Source of the DNA: Flavobacteriaceae bacterium
GTDB lineage: Bacteria > Bacteroidota > Bacteroidia > Flavobacteriales > Flavobacteriaceae
Reading direction: 5' to 3'
Length of the DNA: 64,000 bases
Assembly (NCBI GenBank): GCA_002862645.1
Contig: PKDQ01000020.1
Coordinates: 1 to 64,000 of the forward strand
A program made the position numbers and the translations under genes. This document shows positions 40,666 through 50,447 of the stretch, one piece after another (within the stretch, counting starts at the first letter, position 1; each line of letters starts with the position of its first letter). The notes under the pieces are model-generated. The model worked only from the letters and a program-made list of their open reading frames with translations, made no database searches and was not told the origin of the DNA.

Positions 40666-43034
40666 CAGAAGCGTATGTTATAAGTTACAGAAGGTATGAT
40701 ACCGAATATGGAGAGCTTATAGGCTTGGTTTTTTCCTGTTTCGGGATCTTGTTTAAAGCTAATGGTAGCAGCATTTCTACGGTTGTAAATATTGTAGATG
40801 CCAAACACCCAGCTTCCTTTTATTTTTTTGTCTTGTTGTTTTTCTGGGGTCAGAGTTGCAGCGATGTCTATGCGGTGGTAGGTGGGCAGCCGCTGTCCGT
40901 TGCGTTGTCCAAAACTTGGCACTCGGGTTCCCATAAACTCATATTGTCCTAGGGGATAGGTTATGGGTTGGCCCGTTTGCAAAACAGCATTGGCATCCCA
41001 CTTCCATTTTTTGTTGTGGCTATAGCTCAAGCTCAGGCTCAGGTCATGGGTTTTGTCATAGGCCGATCGGTACCAAGCACCTTGGTTGATGCCGGGCTCG
41101 TCGGCTCGTGCACCAGGAGTTCTTTGTTCTGCACGTGACCAGCTATACCCTGCCATTCCAGTGACTTTTCCCTGTGTTTTTCTGAACAAGAGTTCGAGCC
41201 CGTAAGCTCTTGCAGTACCAGGTAGTAATATCTGTTCTATGGCTTCATTGGCAACCAGTTCTGCACCGTCTATGTAGTCATACCTGTTATCTGTATGTTT
41301 ATAGAAAATTTCCGTTTCAATTGAATTGCCATTTTCTCTTTCTGTCACATATCCCAATGCCCATTGGTCAGACTGTTGGGGCTTGAGGTAACGCCCACTA
41401 GGCGTCCACACGTCTAGGGGGGTAGGCGAGGTTGTGTTGGATATCAGGTGTAAATATTGGTTTACACGCTGATAACTCGCCTTCCACGCATTTCGCTCTT
41501 GACGATAGGCAAGCGTAAAGCGGGGTTCTAAATTGGTGTAATATTGCTTGCTCTCTGCTTTGCTATAAAAACCCAGAGTAGTACCTTGTTGGTATATGCC
41601 CAAGGCTGTGTTGTACGTGAGGGGTTGGGCATTGACATATTCCAATAAACCAGATTGTGCCAAGCGATTGAACTGATTAATGCGCAGGCCGTAGTGTAGC
41701 GCCAGTTTGGGTGAGATATCGTGTTTGGCACTTAAGTATATTGAAGCCTCAGCAGCAAACTTGTTTTGCAACTGCTCGCTATTAAACCCAGAAGTGGCGG
41801 TTAAGGGCTGTATGTAGCCAGGATTAAAACTATAATAAGTGCCTTGTACTCCTGTTTCCAAGGTCATTTTTTCCGATACGTTATAGCTTAAATCGTATTT
41901 AACATTAAAATTCTGAATTCCCGAATCCCAGTCAAAGCCAACAAAGTCAAGTGCGAGCCCGTAGTAGTAGTCGCTGTATATTAGGGAGAGGTTTCCAAAT
42001 ACTTTAGGCGAAAAAATGCGATTCCAACGCAGGTTTACTACCGTATTGCCATAGGTGTTTTTAAAGGTATTGTCAAAGGCTACCACATCACGGCCAAAGT
42101 AGCCCGAAAGCAGCAGCCGATTTTTTTCATCTATGGGTAAGGTGATCTTAGTATTCAAGTCATAAAAATAGGCTGTGTTGGGCTGGTCAAATGCTTTTAG
42201 AAAAAGGTGGGCGTAGGTGCCTCTTCCAGCGACTAGAAAAGATCCTTTTCCTAGCGGCCCTTCGAGCAAACCACGACTTGAAACGGCCCCTATACCCCCA
42301 TTAAACCGCAAGCGGTCCTTAGCACCCTCTTTTTGGTCGATACGCAGCACGGACGAAACCCTTCCCCCATAGGCGGCGGGTATTCCTCCTTTATAGAGTT
42401 GGATGTCTTTGATGGCATCGGAGTTAAAAACAGAGAAAAATCCAAACAGGTGGGAGGAGTTAAAGATGGTAGCCTCGTCGAGAAGTATTAGGTTCTGGTC
42501 AGCACCACCACCACGTACGTTAAAACCCGATGCTCCCTCGCCTGCACTAGTTACTCCAGGCAGCAGTTGTATGGTTTTTAGCACGTCAGATTCGCCAAAG
42601 ACCACAGGTGTTTGCTTGATGGTTTTGGCTGATAAGCGGTTGATGCTCATTTCAGGCGAACGCATCCGTATGCGTTCAATATCTTCAGTGACCACAACCT
42701 CTTCTAGCTCTTCGCTTTGTATGGCAAGGCTTACATCCAATTTCCTGTTTTGGTCTAGGTTGATTTGAGTACGTTTGGTTTCAAATCCAATATTTTGATA
42801 GATGATTTGATAGGTTCCAGCAGGCAGTGTGAGGGAATACACCCCGTAGTTATTACTCACTGTTCCTAGGGATGTACCTTCGGCATAGATAGTAACGCCC
42901 AACAGGGTTTCTTGAGTGTCGGCAGTTGTTAGGGTTCCGCTAAGGGTGTAGGATTGTGCATAGGCTGATAGTCCCACGCAAACCAATAAAGTAGTGATGT
43001 AACGTATCAAAGCATTTTTTTCAAAGATACGCAA
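40665..43034 (-). CDS. TonB-dependent outer-membrane receptor with carboxypeptidase-like regulatory domain
   Basis: 789 residues starting at TTG 43034 (no ATG in the first 30 codons; TTG 43010 is an alternative). A signal peptide ends near AYAQ (about 27). Residues about 30-115 form a CarboxypepD_reg-like beta domain ('LSGTLTTADTQETLLGVTIYAEG'). Then come the plug ('VVFGESDVLKTIQLLPGVTSAGEGASGFNVRGGGADQNLILLDEATIFN') and the barrel, ending with F. Energised by TonB-ExbBD, it imports an unknown ligand together with the DUF4249 lipoprotein. It lies six bases after icd. Confidence 0.92.
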   Translation of the reverse strand: MRIFEKNALIRYITTLLVCVGLSAYAQSYTLSGTLTTADTQETLLGVTIYAEGTSLGTVSNNYGVYSLTLPAGTYQIIYQNIGFETKRTQINLDQNRKLDVSLAIQSEELEEVVVTEDIERIRMRSPEMSINRLSAKTIKQTPVVFGESDVLKTIQLLPGVTSAGEGASGFNVRGGGADQNLILLDEATIFNSSHLFGFFSVFNSDAIKDIQLYKGGIPAAYGGRVSSVLRIDQKEGAKDRLRFNGGIGAVSSRGLLEGPLGKGSFLVAGRGTYAHLFLKAFDQPNTAYFYDLNTKITLPIDEKNRLLLSGYFGRDVVAFDNTFKNTYGNTVVNLRWNRIFSPKVFGNLSLIYSDYYYGLALDFVGFDWDSGIQNFNVKYDLSYNVSEKMTLETGVQGTYYSFNPGYIQPLTATSGFNSEQLQNKFAAEASIYLSAKHDISPKLALHYGLRINQFNRLAQSGLLEYVNAQPLTYNTALGIYQQGTTLGFYSKAESKQYYTNLEPRFTLAYRQERNAWKASYQRVNQYLHLISNTTSPTPLDVWTPSGRYLKPQQSDQWALGYVTERENGNSIETEIFYKHTDNRYDYIDGAELVANEAIEQILLPGTARAYGLELLFRKTQGKVTGMAGYSWSRAEQRTPGARADEPGINQGAWYRSAYDKTHDLSLSLSYSHNKKWKWDANAVLQTGQPITYPLGQYEFMGTRVPSFGQRNGQRLPTYHRIDIAATLTPEKQQDKKIKGSWVFGIYNIYNRRNAATISFKQDPETGKNQAYKLSIFGIIPSVTYNIRF

Positions 43035-43040
43035 CTGAGC

Positions 43041-44270
43041 TTATGCAGCTAATGCCTTGTCTAAATTTTCTTTGATAGCAGCAAGAAAATCTTGTGTCGA
43101 CAAATAGTCTTCACGTGTCATTTCTTCCTTGTGGATAAGCATGGCAAGGTCTTTGGTCATTTGACCACCCTCTACGGTTTGGATACAAACTTCTTCAAGT
43201 TTTGCACAAAATTCAGCTAAGTCTCTATTGTTGTCCAGTTTGGCACGATGTGCCAATCCGCGAGTCCATGCAAAAATAGATGCAATAGGGTTGGTAGAAG
43301 TTTCTTTGCCTTGTTGGTGTTGACGGTAGTGGCGCGTCACGGTGCCGTGTGCAGCTTCTGCCTCCAGCGTTTTGCCGTCTGGTGTTACGAGTGTAGAAGT
43401 CATCAGTCCAAGTGAACCAAAGCCTTGGGCTACGGTATCGGACTGTACGTCACCATCGTAATTCTTACACGCCCACACAAAGCCTCCGCTCCATTTCATG
43501 GCTGCGGCCACCATATCGTCAATAAGACGGTGTTCGTAGGTAATCCCTAGGGCTTCAAACTGGTCGATAAATTCGTTTTCAAATACTTCTTGGAAGATGT
43601 CTTTAAAACGACCGTCATATGCTTTCATGATGGTATTTTTAGTAGACAGGTATAAGGGCCATTTTTTACTGATGGCACGGTTCATACATGATCGGGCAAA
43701 GCCGTAAATGGACGAGTCAATATTGTACATACTCATCGCCACACCGCCCTCTTGGAAATTATACACTTCCCATGATTTGGCTTCGCTACCGTCTTCGGGG
43801 GTAAAGGTCATGGTGAGCTTACCTTTTCCTTTTATTACCGTATCCGTTGCGCGGTATTGATCCCCAAAAGCGTGACGACCGATACAGATGGGCTGTGTCC
43901 AACCTTGTACGTAGCGAGGTACGTTCCTCATGATGATGGGCTCACGAAATACGGTTCCACCTACAATATTTCTAATGGTTCCGTTGGGCGAGCGCCACAT
44001 TTCTTTGAGATCAAATTCTTCTACGCGGTTTTCATCAGGGGTAATGGTAGCACACTTGATGCCCACGCTGTATTTTTTTATGGCTTCCGCAGCATCAATG
44101 GTAATTTGATCGTTGGTGGCATCACGTGAAGTAACGCTTAGATCATAGTACAATAATTCTACATCTAGGTAGGGTAGTATGAGTTGTTGTTTAATGAAAT
44201 CCCAAATGATACGTGTCATTTCATCTCCGTCCATTTCTATTACTGGATTTGCTACGTGGATTTTAGCCAT
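43041..44270 (-). CDS. icd: NADP-dependent isocitrate dehydrogenase (eukaryote-like type)
   Basis: 409 residues. It oxidatively decarboxylates isocitrate to 2-oxoglutarate in the TCA cycle. '[27 protein letters not shown]', '[33 protein letters not shown]', '[21 protein letters not shown]' and '[27 protein letters not shown]' fit the homodimeric NADP-IDH subfamily also found in eukaryotes. Length is standard. A TonB receptor gene follows after six bases. Confidence 0.97.
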   Translation of the reverse strand: MAKIHVANPVIEMDGDEMTRIIWDFIKQQLILPYLDVELLYYDLSVTSRDATNDQITIDAAEAIKKYSVGIKCATITPDENRVEEFDLKEMWRSPNGTIRNIVGGTVFREPIIMRNVPRYVQGWTQPICIGRHAFGDQYRATDTVIKGKGKLTMTFTPEDGSEAKSWEVYNFQEGGVAMSMYNIDSSIYGFARSCMNRAISKKWPLYLSTKNTIMKAYDGRFKDIFQEVFENEFIDQFEALGITYEHRLIDDMVAAAMKWSGGFVWACKNYDGDVQSDTVAQGFGSLGLMTSTLVTPDGKTLEAEAAHGTVTRHYRQHQQGKETSTNPIASIFAWTRGLAHRAKLDNNRDLAEFCAKLEEVCIQTVEGGQMTKDLAMLIHKEEMTREDYLSTQDFLAAIKENLDKALAA

Positions 44271-44313
44271 GGTTATTTGTTTAGTGGGCGCAAATATACG
44301 TCCGGATTAGGTA

Positions 44314-44348
44314 TAAAAAAACAGCAGCTCAATGTTTTGAACTGCTGT
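44314..44348 (-). terminator. Rho-independent terminator downstream of rplS
   Basis: Plus-strand hairpin 44321-44348: ACAGCAG pairs with CTGCTGT, and after one mismatch TCAA pairs with TTGA around the loop TGTT. On the minus strand it is followed by seven T (A-run 44314-44320). It lies about 42 bases after the rplS stop. Confidence 0.88.
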
Positions 44349-44390
44349 GTTGGGTTAGTAACAAAAAATGTCTTTCCACGGGGTTTTAGC

Positions 44391-44744
44391 CTATCTGTCT
44401 TGACGTTCTTTGATACGTGCTTTTTTACCGGTTAGTTCACGGAAATAAAAAATACGTGAGCGGCGTACTTTCCCGCGGGCATTTACCTCTATTTTCTGAA
44501 TACCAGGCAAATTGATTGGGAATATACGTTCTACGCCTACAGTACCTGACATTTTGCGAATGGTAAAAGTCTTGGTAGCACCGCTTCCCTTGATTTGAAT
44601 TACGACACCCTTAAAAAACTGAGTACGTACTTTACTTCCTTCTCTTATTTCGTAATAGACGGTTATGGTATCTCCAGCTTGAAAGCTTGGAAGTTCTTTT
44701 TTTGGCACAAATTCATCCTGAACATATTGTAGTAAGGGCTCCAT
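44391..44744 (-). CDS. rplS: Ribosomal protein bL19
   Basis: 117 residues. 'LPSFQAGDTITVYYEIREGSKVRTQFFKGVVIQIKGSGATKTFTIRKMSGTVGVERIFPINLPGIQKIEVNARGKVRRSRIFYFRELTGKKARIKE' is unmistakable L19, at the 30S-50S interface. It usually follows trmD directly; here 867 bases of apparently non-coding DNA separate the two. A strong intrinsic terminator follows. Confidence 0.97.
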   Translation of the reverse strand: MEPLLQYVQDEFVPKKELPSFQAGDTITVYYEIREGSKVRTQFFKGVVIQIKGSGATKTFTIRKMSGTVGVERIFPINLPGIQKIEVNARGKVRRSRIFYFRELTGKKARIKERQDR

Positions 44745-45611
44745 TTAGTTTGGTTTTAAATGATAGTTATGAAACATGCACGTACATCGCCAGCGGTTTC
44801 AAAGCAACTGCAAATATAACCCATATACTTTAGTCCACAAAAAAATAAATCAAATCGATTTTTCGATTTTAATATAATACTTTTTGGAATTTTAAAGACG
44901 AAATTTCATTAGACTACTTAAAGTTCATGTATTTTTATATTTATTCCATGCTGTTTTAATGTACTTTTTATTGATGCTATCTGAAACAAAATGGTCCTTC
45001 AGATAAATTTGGCACTGTATTTAAATAACTACTTTAACCATCTTTAATTGGGTTAGCAATAGTTGGTTATATTTTACAAAACAAAATTATTGACAATAAA
45101 GTTATACAAACTAACCAATCAAAATGCTAATAAACCAAATGAAACTCCTACTGTCCTCAAATCAATTAATGGCATTCTTCATTTATTGTTGGGGCTATGA
45201 TATCTTTTTTCCTTTTCAAACCCTTGAGCAAGGAATGGAAGCAGATTTTAAAATCCCTTTTGTCCATTTAAGACTAAGGGCTTGGATTTAAACAGTTCAT
45301 GTTGTGAACCAATGCGGTTATTAATAATGAGACCTACCCAATTGTTTGTGCGATGACTCAATCACAATAACGTTTGGTTGTTCATTTTGCAACCCAAACA
45401 CTCTATGCAAAAGAACAGATGACAACCGTAAGAAGAAACCCACTTTTTTTGTCGTTGTACGTTGGCATCTCAAATAATTACTACACCACTGCAACGCAAG
45501 CAATACCAAAACAAGATTGAGAACCTCTCTGGGCAAGCTAAGCCATGAAGTTTCTGAGGAAACTGAGCCTGTCGAAGGGACCGAACTGTTTGTAATGATT
45601 GATTTGACCTC
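44745..45611. other. 867-base gap between trmD and rplS without recognisable gene
   Basis: AT-rich, with numerous stops in all frames. Open frames at 45124-45291 (plus, 55 codons) and 45321-45536 (minus, 71 codons) resemble no family and were not accepted. A GAGCCTGTCGAAG motif sits at 45563-45579. The trmD-rplS pair is normally contiguous, so an inserted or decayed element is likely, but no terminal repeats or transposase fragment were found. Confidence 0.55.
45563..45579. repeat. GAGCCTGTCGAAG-type dispersed oligonucleotide motif
   Basis: CTGAGCCTGTCGAAGGG. The same core (reverse complement CTTCGACAGGCTCAG) is remembered as an intergenic oligo repeated in many bacterial genomes including Bacteroidota. 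No second copy was seen in this window. It lies just downstream of trmD. Confidence 0.45.
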
Positions 45612-46286
45612 TTACTCCAACAAATCTGGTCTTTTTTGTTTTGTTATTTTCAAGGCCTGCTCTTCGCGCCAGGCCTCAACCTTGGGTGTATTACCAGAAG
45701 TTAGTATTTCAGGTACTTGATGACCGTTATAGTCCGCTGGCCGGGTGTATACTGGGGGTGCAAGTAGTCCGTCTTGAAAGGAGTCGGTTAGGGCAGATGT
45801 TTCGTTGCCCAATACTCCTGGAATCAATCGAATGAGACTGTCGCAGAGTACGGCAGCTGCCAATTCACCCCCAGAAAGAACATAGTCGCCTATGGATATT
45901 TCATGGGTAACAAACATATCCCGAACCCGCTGGTCAACACCTTTGTAATGTCCGCAGAGGACAATAATATTTTGAAACAGCGATAGCGCATTGGCTATAC
46001 CTTGATTGAGTACATCCCCGTCTGGAGTCAAATAAATTACCGCATCGTACGTACGTTTGGCTTTTAGTTGGCTGATGCATTTGTCAATTGGGGCTACCAT
46101 CAATACCATACCGGCACCCCCACCATAGGGGTAGTCGTCTACTTGTTTGTAAGCATTGGTGGTATAGTAACGAAGGTTGTGGAAATGTACCTCTGCCAAA
46201 CCTGCTTCTTGCGCCCGCTTCATGATTGAGCCCGCAAAAGGGCTGTACATGAGTTCGGGTACCACACTAATGATGTCAATTCGCAT
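45612..46286 (-). CDS. trmD: tRNA (guanine-37-N1) methyltransferase
   Basis: 224 residues, SPOUT fold with a trefoil knot. 'MRIDIISVVPELMYSPFAGSIMKRAQEAGLAEVHFHNLRYY' begins the protein; 'DDYPYGGGAGMVLMVAPI', 'IVLCGHYKGVDQRV' and 'EISIGDYVLSGGELAAAVL' form the SAM-binding knot. It methylates G37 next to the anticodon, preventing +1 frameshifting. The rplS gene lies 867 bases downstream instead of adjacent. Confidence 0.97.
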   Translation of the reverse strand: MRIDIISVVPELMYSPFAGSIMKRAQEAGLAEVHFHNLRYYTTNAYKQVDDYPYGGGAGMVLMVAPIDKCISQLKAKRTYDAVIYLTPDGDVLNQGIANALSLFQNIIVLCGHYKGVDQRVRDMFVTHEISIGDYVLSGGELAAAVLCDSLIRLIPGVLGNETSALTDSFQDGLLAPPVYTRPADYNGHQVPEILTSGNTPKVEAWREEQALKITKQKRPDLLE

Positions 46287-46414
46287 GGGGTAAAGATAGC
46301 GAATAGGGAATAATTTATACGAAGTGGGGAAAAGTTCGTGCGTGTGAAAGCCCTAATTATATACCTTTTGGGTGATAACCGCATACGCCCAAATCTTGTC
46401 TTCTAAGTTCGGTG

Positions 46415-47800
46415 CTACTCAAAAATAAAGCGCATTTTTTCTCCGTTTTTATTCAAAAAGTTAAGCTCATAAATACTTTCCTCATCTAGTGACAAAACCT
46501 CAGATTTGCTGTTTATTTCATTGCCATTCACGGCCAGCAAAACATCTCCTGCTTGCACGCCTCTGCGAAACAACCTGCTGTTCTCAATTCCAGAAACATA
46601 AACACCTTTGGTAGTGTCGTATAACTCCCTTTCTTTTTCGCTGAGATTTCGCAGGCGCATGCCGTAGTAATTGACAAAGGGCGTTGCTTTTAGTACAACA
46701 GCAAGGATAAGTGTTTTTCCCTCGCGCACTACTGTTACATCCACGCGTTCGCCCGGTCGTTTAGAACCTAAATAACCGGTTAAATCTGCAAATTTTCGGA
46801 TGGGGGTATTGTCTATTTTGGTGATGATATCTCCTTTTTGTATACCTGCTTCAATGGCCCCCATGTCCGCTTCCAAGCCTCCGACATAAAACCCTTCGGT
46901 TTCTTCAATGCCGAGTTGCTCGGCCATACGTGCGTTTAGGCCGTTGCCGGTTACGCCCAACAGGGCTTTTTGTACATTTCCGTATTCAATAATATCTTCA
47001 AAAATCTTTCGTGCGATATTGCTGGGTACCGCAAAGGAATAGCCAATAAAGGTACCCATGCCGTTGCTGGTAATGGCCGTGTTGATACCAATCAAATCGC
47101 CGTCCAAATTAACTAAGGCACCGCCACTGTTCCCCGAATTTACTGCAGCATCGGTTTGGATAAAGGATTGGTTTTTGTTGTCATAATCGCTAAAATCTCT
47201 TGACTTGGCACTGATGATGCCTGCCGTAACGGTAGAGTTGAGGTTATAGGGATTGCCAACAGCGAGCACCCACTCGCCAATGCGTGTGTTATCGGAATCG
47301 GCAAAACGCACATAGGGGAAAGTATAATCGCCTTTTATTTTGAGTACAGCAATATCTGCATTGGAATCCGAGCCAATAACTTCCACTTCATACTTTTTGT
47401 TGTCGTTGGTGGTAATTTCTAGAGTGGTAGCACCCTCAACAACGTGGTTGTTGGTAATAATGTAACCATCGGAAGATACGATGACACCCGAACCCATACC
47501 AATACGGGGATACTCGCGTGCGCTTCTTCCATAGAAGTACTCCATAAAACTGCTTGGTCTTTGCCCTTTTTCTATGCTGGTGTTGGTAATGTGTACCACC
47601 GCATCTATGGTTTTTTCGGCAGCAGCCGTAAAATCCGTAGCTATGGCTTTTACAGTCGTAGTAGGCGTAAAATTAGTAGTAGCCGTTTTGGTTTGTACAG
47701 GCTTGTAAACCACGGTTTGCTTTTGGGTAAGATGATATCCTACTAGGGTTAGAAAAGCAGCGCCAAAGGCTACTGCAGCGTATTTAAAGAATGATTTCAT
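46415..47800 (-). CDS. HtrA/Deg-type periplasmic serine protease
   Basis: 461 residues. An N-terminal signal or membrane anchor (about 5-24), a trypsin-like domain with catalytic triad H119 ('ITNNHVVEGA'), D149 ('NADIAVLKI') and S225 ('NSGNSGGALVN'), and two PDZ domains (about 275-365 and 375-460; 'GFYVGGLEADMGAIEAGIQKGDIITKID', 'GVYVSGIENSRLFRRGVQAGDVLLAV'). It degrades or refolds misfolded envelope proteins. DegP- or DegQ-type cannot be told apart safely. Divergent from dapF. Confidence 0.93.
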   Translation of the reverse strand: MKSFFKYAAVAFGAAFLTLVGYHLTQKQTVVYKPVQTKTATTNFTPTTTVKAIATDFTAAAEKTIDAVVHITNTSIEKGQRPSSFMEYFYGRSAREYPRIGMGSGVIVSSDGYIITNNHVVEGATTLEITTNDNKKYEVEVIGSDSNADIAVLKIKGDYTFPYVRFADSDNTRIGEWVLAVGNPYNLNSTVTAGIISAKSRDFSDYDNKNQSFIQTDAAVNSGNSGGALVNLDGDLIGINTAITSNGMGTFIGYSFAVPSNIARKIFEDIIEYGNVQKALLGVTGNGLNARMAEQLGIEETEGFYVGGLEADMGAIEAGIQKGDIITKIDNTPIRKFADLTGYLGSKRPGERVDVTVVREGKTLILAVVLKATPFVNYYGMRLRNLSEKERELYDTTKGVYVSGIENSRLFRRGVQAGDVLLAVNGNEINSKSEVLSLDEESIYELNFLNKNGEKMRFIFE

Positions 47801-47900
47801 AGCGTTTCAATTACATATACATTCCAAAAGTAAAACAAGTGTTTTTGAGTTAAAAGCCATTTAACGCATTTTTAACAACATAGTCGCTAGTGAATTTGGC

Positions 47901-47908
47901 TATATTTG
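47901..47908 (+). promoter_or_regulatory. -7 element of dapF, implying a leaderless mRNA
   Basis: TATATTTG lies three bases before the dapF ATG (47912). Transcription would begin at about the start codon. The -33 region has no clear TTG. Confidence 0.45.
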
Positions 47909-47911
47909 CAT

Positions 47912-48700
47912 ATGTTTTTTTCGTTTGTAAAATATCAAGGCACTGGAAATGACTTTGTGATTGTAGACAATCGCGACAAGCATTTTCCCATTGAAGACCA
48001 CCGGCTTATTGCCCAGCTTTGTCATCGTAATTACGGGATAGGTGCTGATGGTTTTATAGCCATAGAAACCGATGCCACTTCCGATTTTTTTATGCGATAT
48101 TTTAATGCCGATGGCCATGAAGGTAGTCTTTGCGGTAATGGCTCTCGTTGTGCTGTTCACTACGCCCATGCCCTGGGGCTCACCCAAAAAGAAGTTGTTT
48201 TTCGGGCAGCTGATGGTTTGCATCAAGCCGCATTTGTAGGTGAGGAGGTCGCGCTTTTACTTCATGCTGTTACCGATTGGAACACCCATGATGAAGCCAT
48301 TTTTATAGATACAGGCTCGCCACATCACCTAGTTTTTGTCGATGACGTAGCCTCGATAGACGTTGCTAGCCTCGGGGCACAGATTGCCCATGGTGCTCAG
48401 TATCTTGCAGACGGCACCAATGTAAATTTTGTTGAAGTTACAGCAGCTGATGTCTTGCACGTCCGCACCTTTGAGCGTGGAGTTGAAGCGGAAACGCTTT
48501 CTTGCGGAACAGGCGTCACGGCAGCTGCCATAGGCGCCCATATAAGCAAGCGCGTAATGGCAAAGAATATCAGTATACAAACCAAAGGCGGTGTGCTAAC
48601 AGTTTCTTTTTCAGACACCTCCACGGGATATGAAGCCGTAGTACTTCAAGGTCCTGCTTCTCCTGTTTTTAAGGGGCAATGGGAAACATCAACCAAATGA
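47912..48700 (+). CDS. dapF: Diaminopimelate epimerase
   Basis: 262 residues from ATG 47912. It interconverts LL- and meso-diaminopimelate for lysine and peptidoglycan synthesis. Catalytic cysteines C74 ('GSLCGNGSRC') and C198 ('LSCGTGVTAAAIG') are present, as are 'KYQGTGNDFVIVDNR' and 'GIGADGF'. The start is fixed by the conserved KYQGTGNDF near the N-terminus. The stop overlaps the mltG start (ATGA). dapA, for the same pathway, is at 57.5 kb. Confidence 0.96.
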   Translation: MFFSFVKYQGTGNDFVIVDNRDKHFPIEDHRLIAQLCHRNYGIGADGFIAIETDATSDFFMRYFNADGHEGSLCGNGSRCAVHYAHALGLTQKEVVFRAADGLHQAAFVGEEVALLLHAVTDWNTHDEAIFIDTGSPHHLVFVDDVASIDVASLGAQIAHGAQYLADGTNVNFVEVTAADVLHVRTFERGVEAETLSCGTGVTAAAIGAHISKRVMAKNISIQTKGGVLTVSFSDTSTGYEAVVLQGPASPVFKGQWETSTK

Positions 48701-49731
48701 TAAAACGCCTGTTTATAGCTGTACTGCTGCTGTTGTTTATTCTTGGCAGCGCAATTGTATTTCATTTTTACAAGATATTTTTTGCCTCTAATACCGCTTT
48801 TGAAGTGCCCCAACAAGAAGTACTAATACCTTCTTCTGATACCAAAGCTGCGGCCTACGACACCCTTGCTCGTGTGGTTAAACGCTTCGATTTTTTTCAG
48901 CAAGCTGCCAGCCGTAAAGGCTATCAACCTATCCCTGGACGTTTTGTGTTGGATAGAGGGATGAACAACAACGAGTTGATTGATCGATTGCGCTCCGAAA
49001 ACAAACCCATTCGCCTGACGTTTAACAACCAAAAAACCCTGATGCATTTGGTCGCACACATTGCTACAAAAATAGAAACCGACAGTACGGCCATCATGCA
49101 GGCCTTTTACGATGTTGATTTTTTACAGCAAAGCGGCTTCACAAAAGACAATGTATTGTCAATTTGCCTACCCAATTCGTATGATGTTTTTTGGAACACT
49201 ACTGCCGAGCAATTCCGAGACAGGATGCTAAGACAGTACAAGGCTTTTTGGACACCAAAACGTGAAACAGCACGCAAAAAAATCAAACTTACACGAGAGG
49301 AAGTAGTGGCTTTGGCAGCTGTGGTACACAAAGAATCCTACCGAGTAGATGAACAACCATTGGTGGCGGGGGTCTACCTCAACCGACTGCGTAAACGAAT
49401 GCGACTTCAAGCCGATCCAACCGTTATCTATGCATTGATGCGTAAAGCCAATGACTACGACATGGATATTCGTCGGGTGCTTTATGCCGATTTAAAAATC
49501 AAATCTCCTTACAATACGTACCAAAGTAGAGGGATACCCCCGGGGCCTATTACCATGCCAGATGTCAGTGCAATTGATGCGGTATTGTTTGCTGCCAAAC
49601 ACAAGTACTTATATTTTGTCGCTGATCCAAGTCGAAGTGGCTACCATTTGTTTGCTACAAACCTGTCTCAGCACAATAAGAACAAAAAAATATACACCCG
49701 CTGGTTACGTGATAATAAGATCTATCGCTAA
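48697..49731 (+). CDS. mltG: Endolytic peptidoglycan transglycosylase MltG
   Basis: 344 residues from ATG 48697. One N-terminal transmembrane helix (about 5-25), a LysM-like region and the YceG core: 'GRFVLDRGMNNNELIDRLRSENKPIRLTF', 'VVALAAVVHKESYRVDEQPLVAGVYLNRLRKRMRLQADPTVIYAL' with the catalytic Glu, and 'SPYNTYQSRGIPPGPITMPDVSAIDAVL'. It cleaves nascent glycan strands at the inner membrane. Coupled to dapF. Confidence 0.95.
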   Translation: MIKRLFIAVLLLLFILGSAIVFHFYKIFFASNTAFEVPQQEVLIPSSDTKAAAYDTLARVVKRFDFFQQAASRKGYQPIPGRFVLDRGMNNNELIDRLRSENKPIRLTFNNQKTLMHLVAHIATKIETDSTAIMQAFYDVDFLQQSGFTKDNVLSICLPNSYDVFWNTTAEQFRDRMLRQYKAFWTPKRETARKKIKLTREEVVALAAVVHKESYRVDEQPLVAGVYLNRLRKRMRLQADPTVIYALMRKANDYDMDIRRVLYADLKIKSPYNTYQSRGIPPGPITMPDVSAIDAVLFAAKHKYLYFVADPSRSGYHLFATNLSQHNKNKKIYTRWLRDNKIYR

Positions 49732-50447
49732 CCCCCAAGCAAGGAAAAAACGGCAGGCCGCTTGTGCAAGTCTTCTTTGTTGTTGCGCCAGGTCTCGGCA
49801 GTTGCCGTTTTGATAAATTCGGTTGGCAATGTAACATCACAGGCCACACTGAGTTGTGTTTTGGGTCTTAAGGCCTTGCTTAATTCATTCAAAAGTGCCA
49901 TGTTTCGATAAGGGGTTTCGATAAATACTTGCGTTTGGTTTAGTTCAATGGATTTTTTCTCAAATTCATTAATGGCTTTTCTGCGTTCAGCTTTGTCGAT
50001 GGGCAAATAGCCGTTAAAGGCAAAAGATTGGCCGTTGAGTCCAGCTGCCATTACCGCTAAGAGTATGGAAGAGGGGCCTACCAGTGGAATAACCCTAATG
50101 TTGTTGATGTGTGCTCGCGCCACAAGTGCTGCTCCTGGATCGGCAACGCCCGGACAACCCGCATCAGTAATCAAGCCCATATCTTCGCCTTTTTGAAGGG
50201 GTAGGAGCATGGCAGTCAGATCTTCTTCAGTCGTGAATTTGTTGAGTAAATGAACTCTAATATTGTCTTGTGGTATGTTGGGACAAATGCTTTTGACAAA
50301 CCCCCGACCTACTTTTTCTTTCTCTAAAACAAAGCAACGTAATGCCTCTATGGTTTTTTTAACCGATATGGGCATCACCTCAAGAGGGGCCGTATCGCCT
50401 AATACATTTGGAATTAAATAAAGCCGTCCTGTTGTTTGTGTACTCAT
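49728..50447 (-). CDS. RsmI-like tetrapyrrole-methylase-family SAM methyltransferase
   Basis: 239 residues from ATG 50447. 'LYLIPNVLGDTAPLEVMPISVKKTIEALRCFVLEKE' is a variant of the RsmI opening (PTPIGNLxD in the classical enzyme). 'GLITDAGCPGVADPGAALVARAHINNIRVIPLVGPSSILLAVMAAGLNGQSFAFNGYLP' is the conserved SAM-binding core. RsmI methylates the 2'-OH of C1402 in 16S rRNA. This divergent group is frequent in Bacteroidota next to dnaA, and its target is not proven. It overlaps the phosphatase gene by four bases. Confidence 0.85.
   Translation of the reverse strand: MSTQTTGRLYLIPNVLGDTAPLEVMPISVKKTIEALRCFVLEKEKVGRGFVKSICPNIPQDNIRVHLLNKFTTEEDLTAMLLPLQKGEDMGLITDAGCPGVADPGAALVARAHINNIRVIPLVGPSSILLAVMAAGLNGQSFAFNGYLPIDKAERRKAINEFEKKSIELNQTQVFIETPYRNMALLNELSKALRPKTQLSVACDVTLPTEFIKTATAETWRNNKEDLHKRPAVFSLLGG

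Noticed and set aside
45124-45291. 55-codon plus-strand frame starting MLINQMKLLL in the same gap
   Set aside because: AT-rich, no family match, no promoter; kept only as a possible remnant.
45321-45536. 71-codon minus-strand open frame in the trmD-rplS gap
   Set aside because: Composition unlike the neighbouring genes, no family resemblance and no start signals; flanked by stop-rich DNA.
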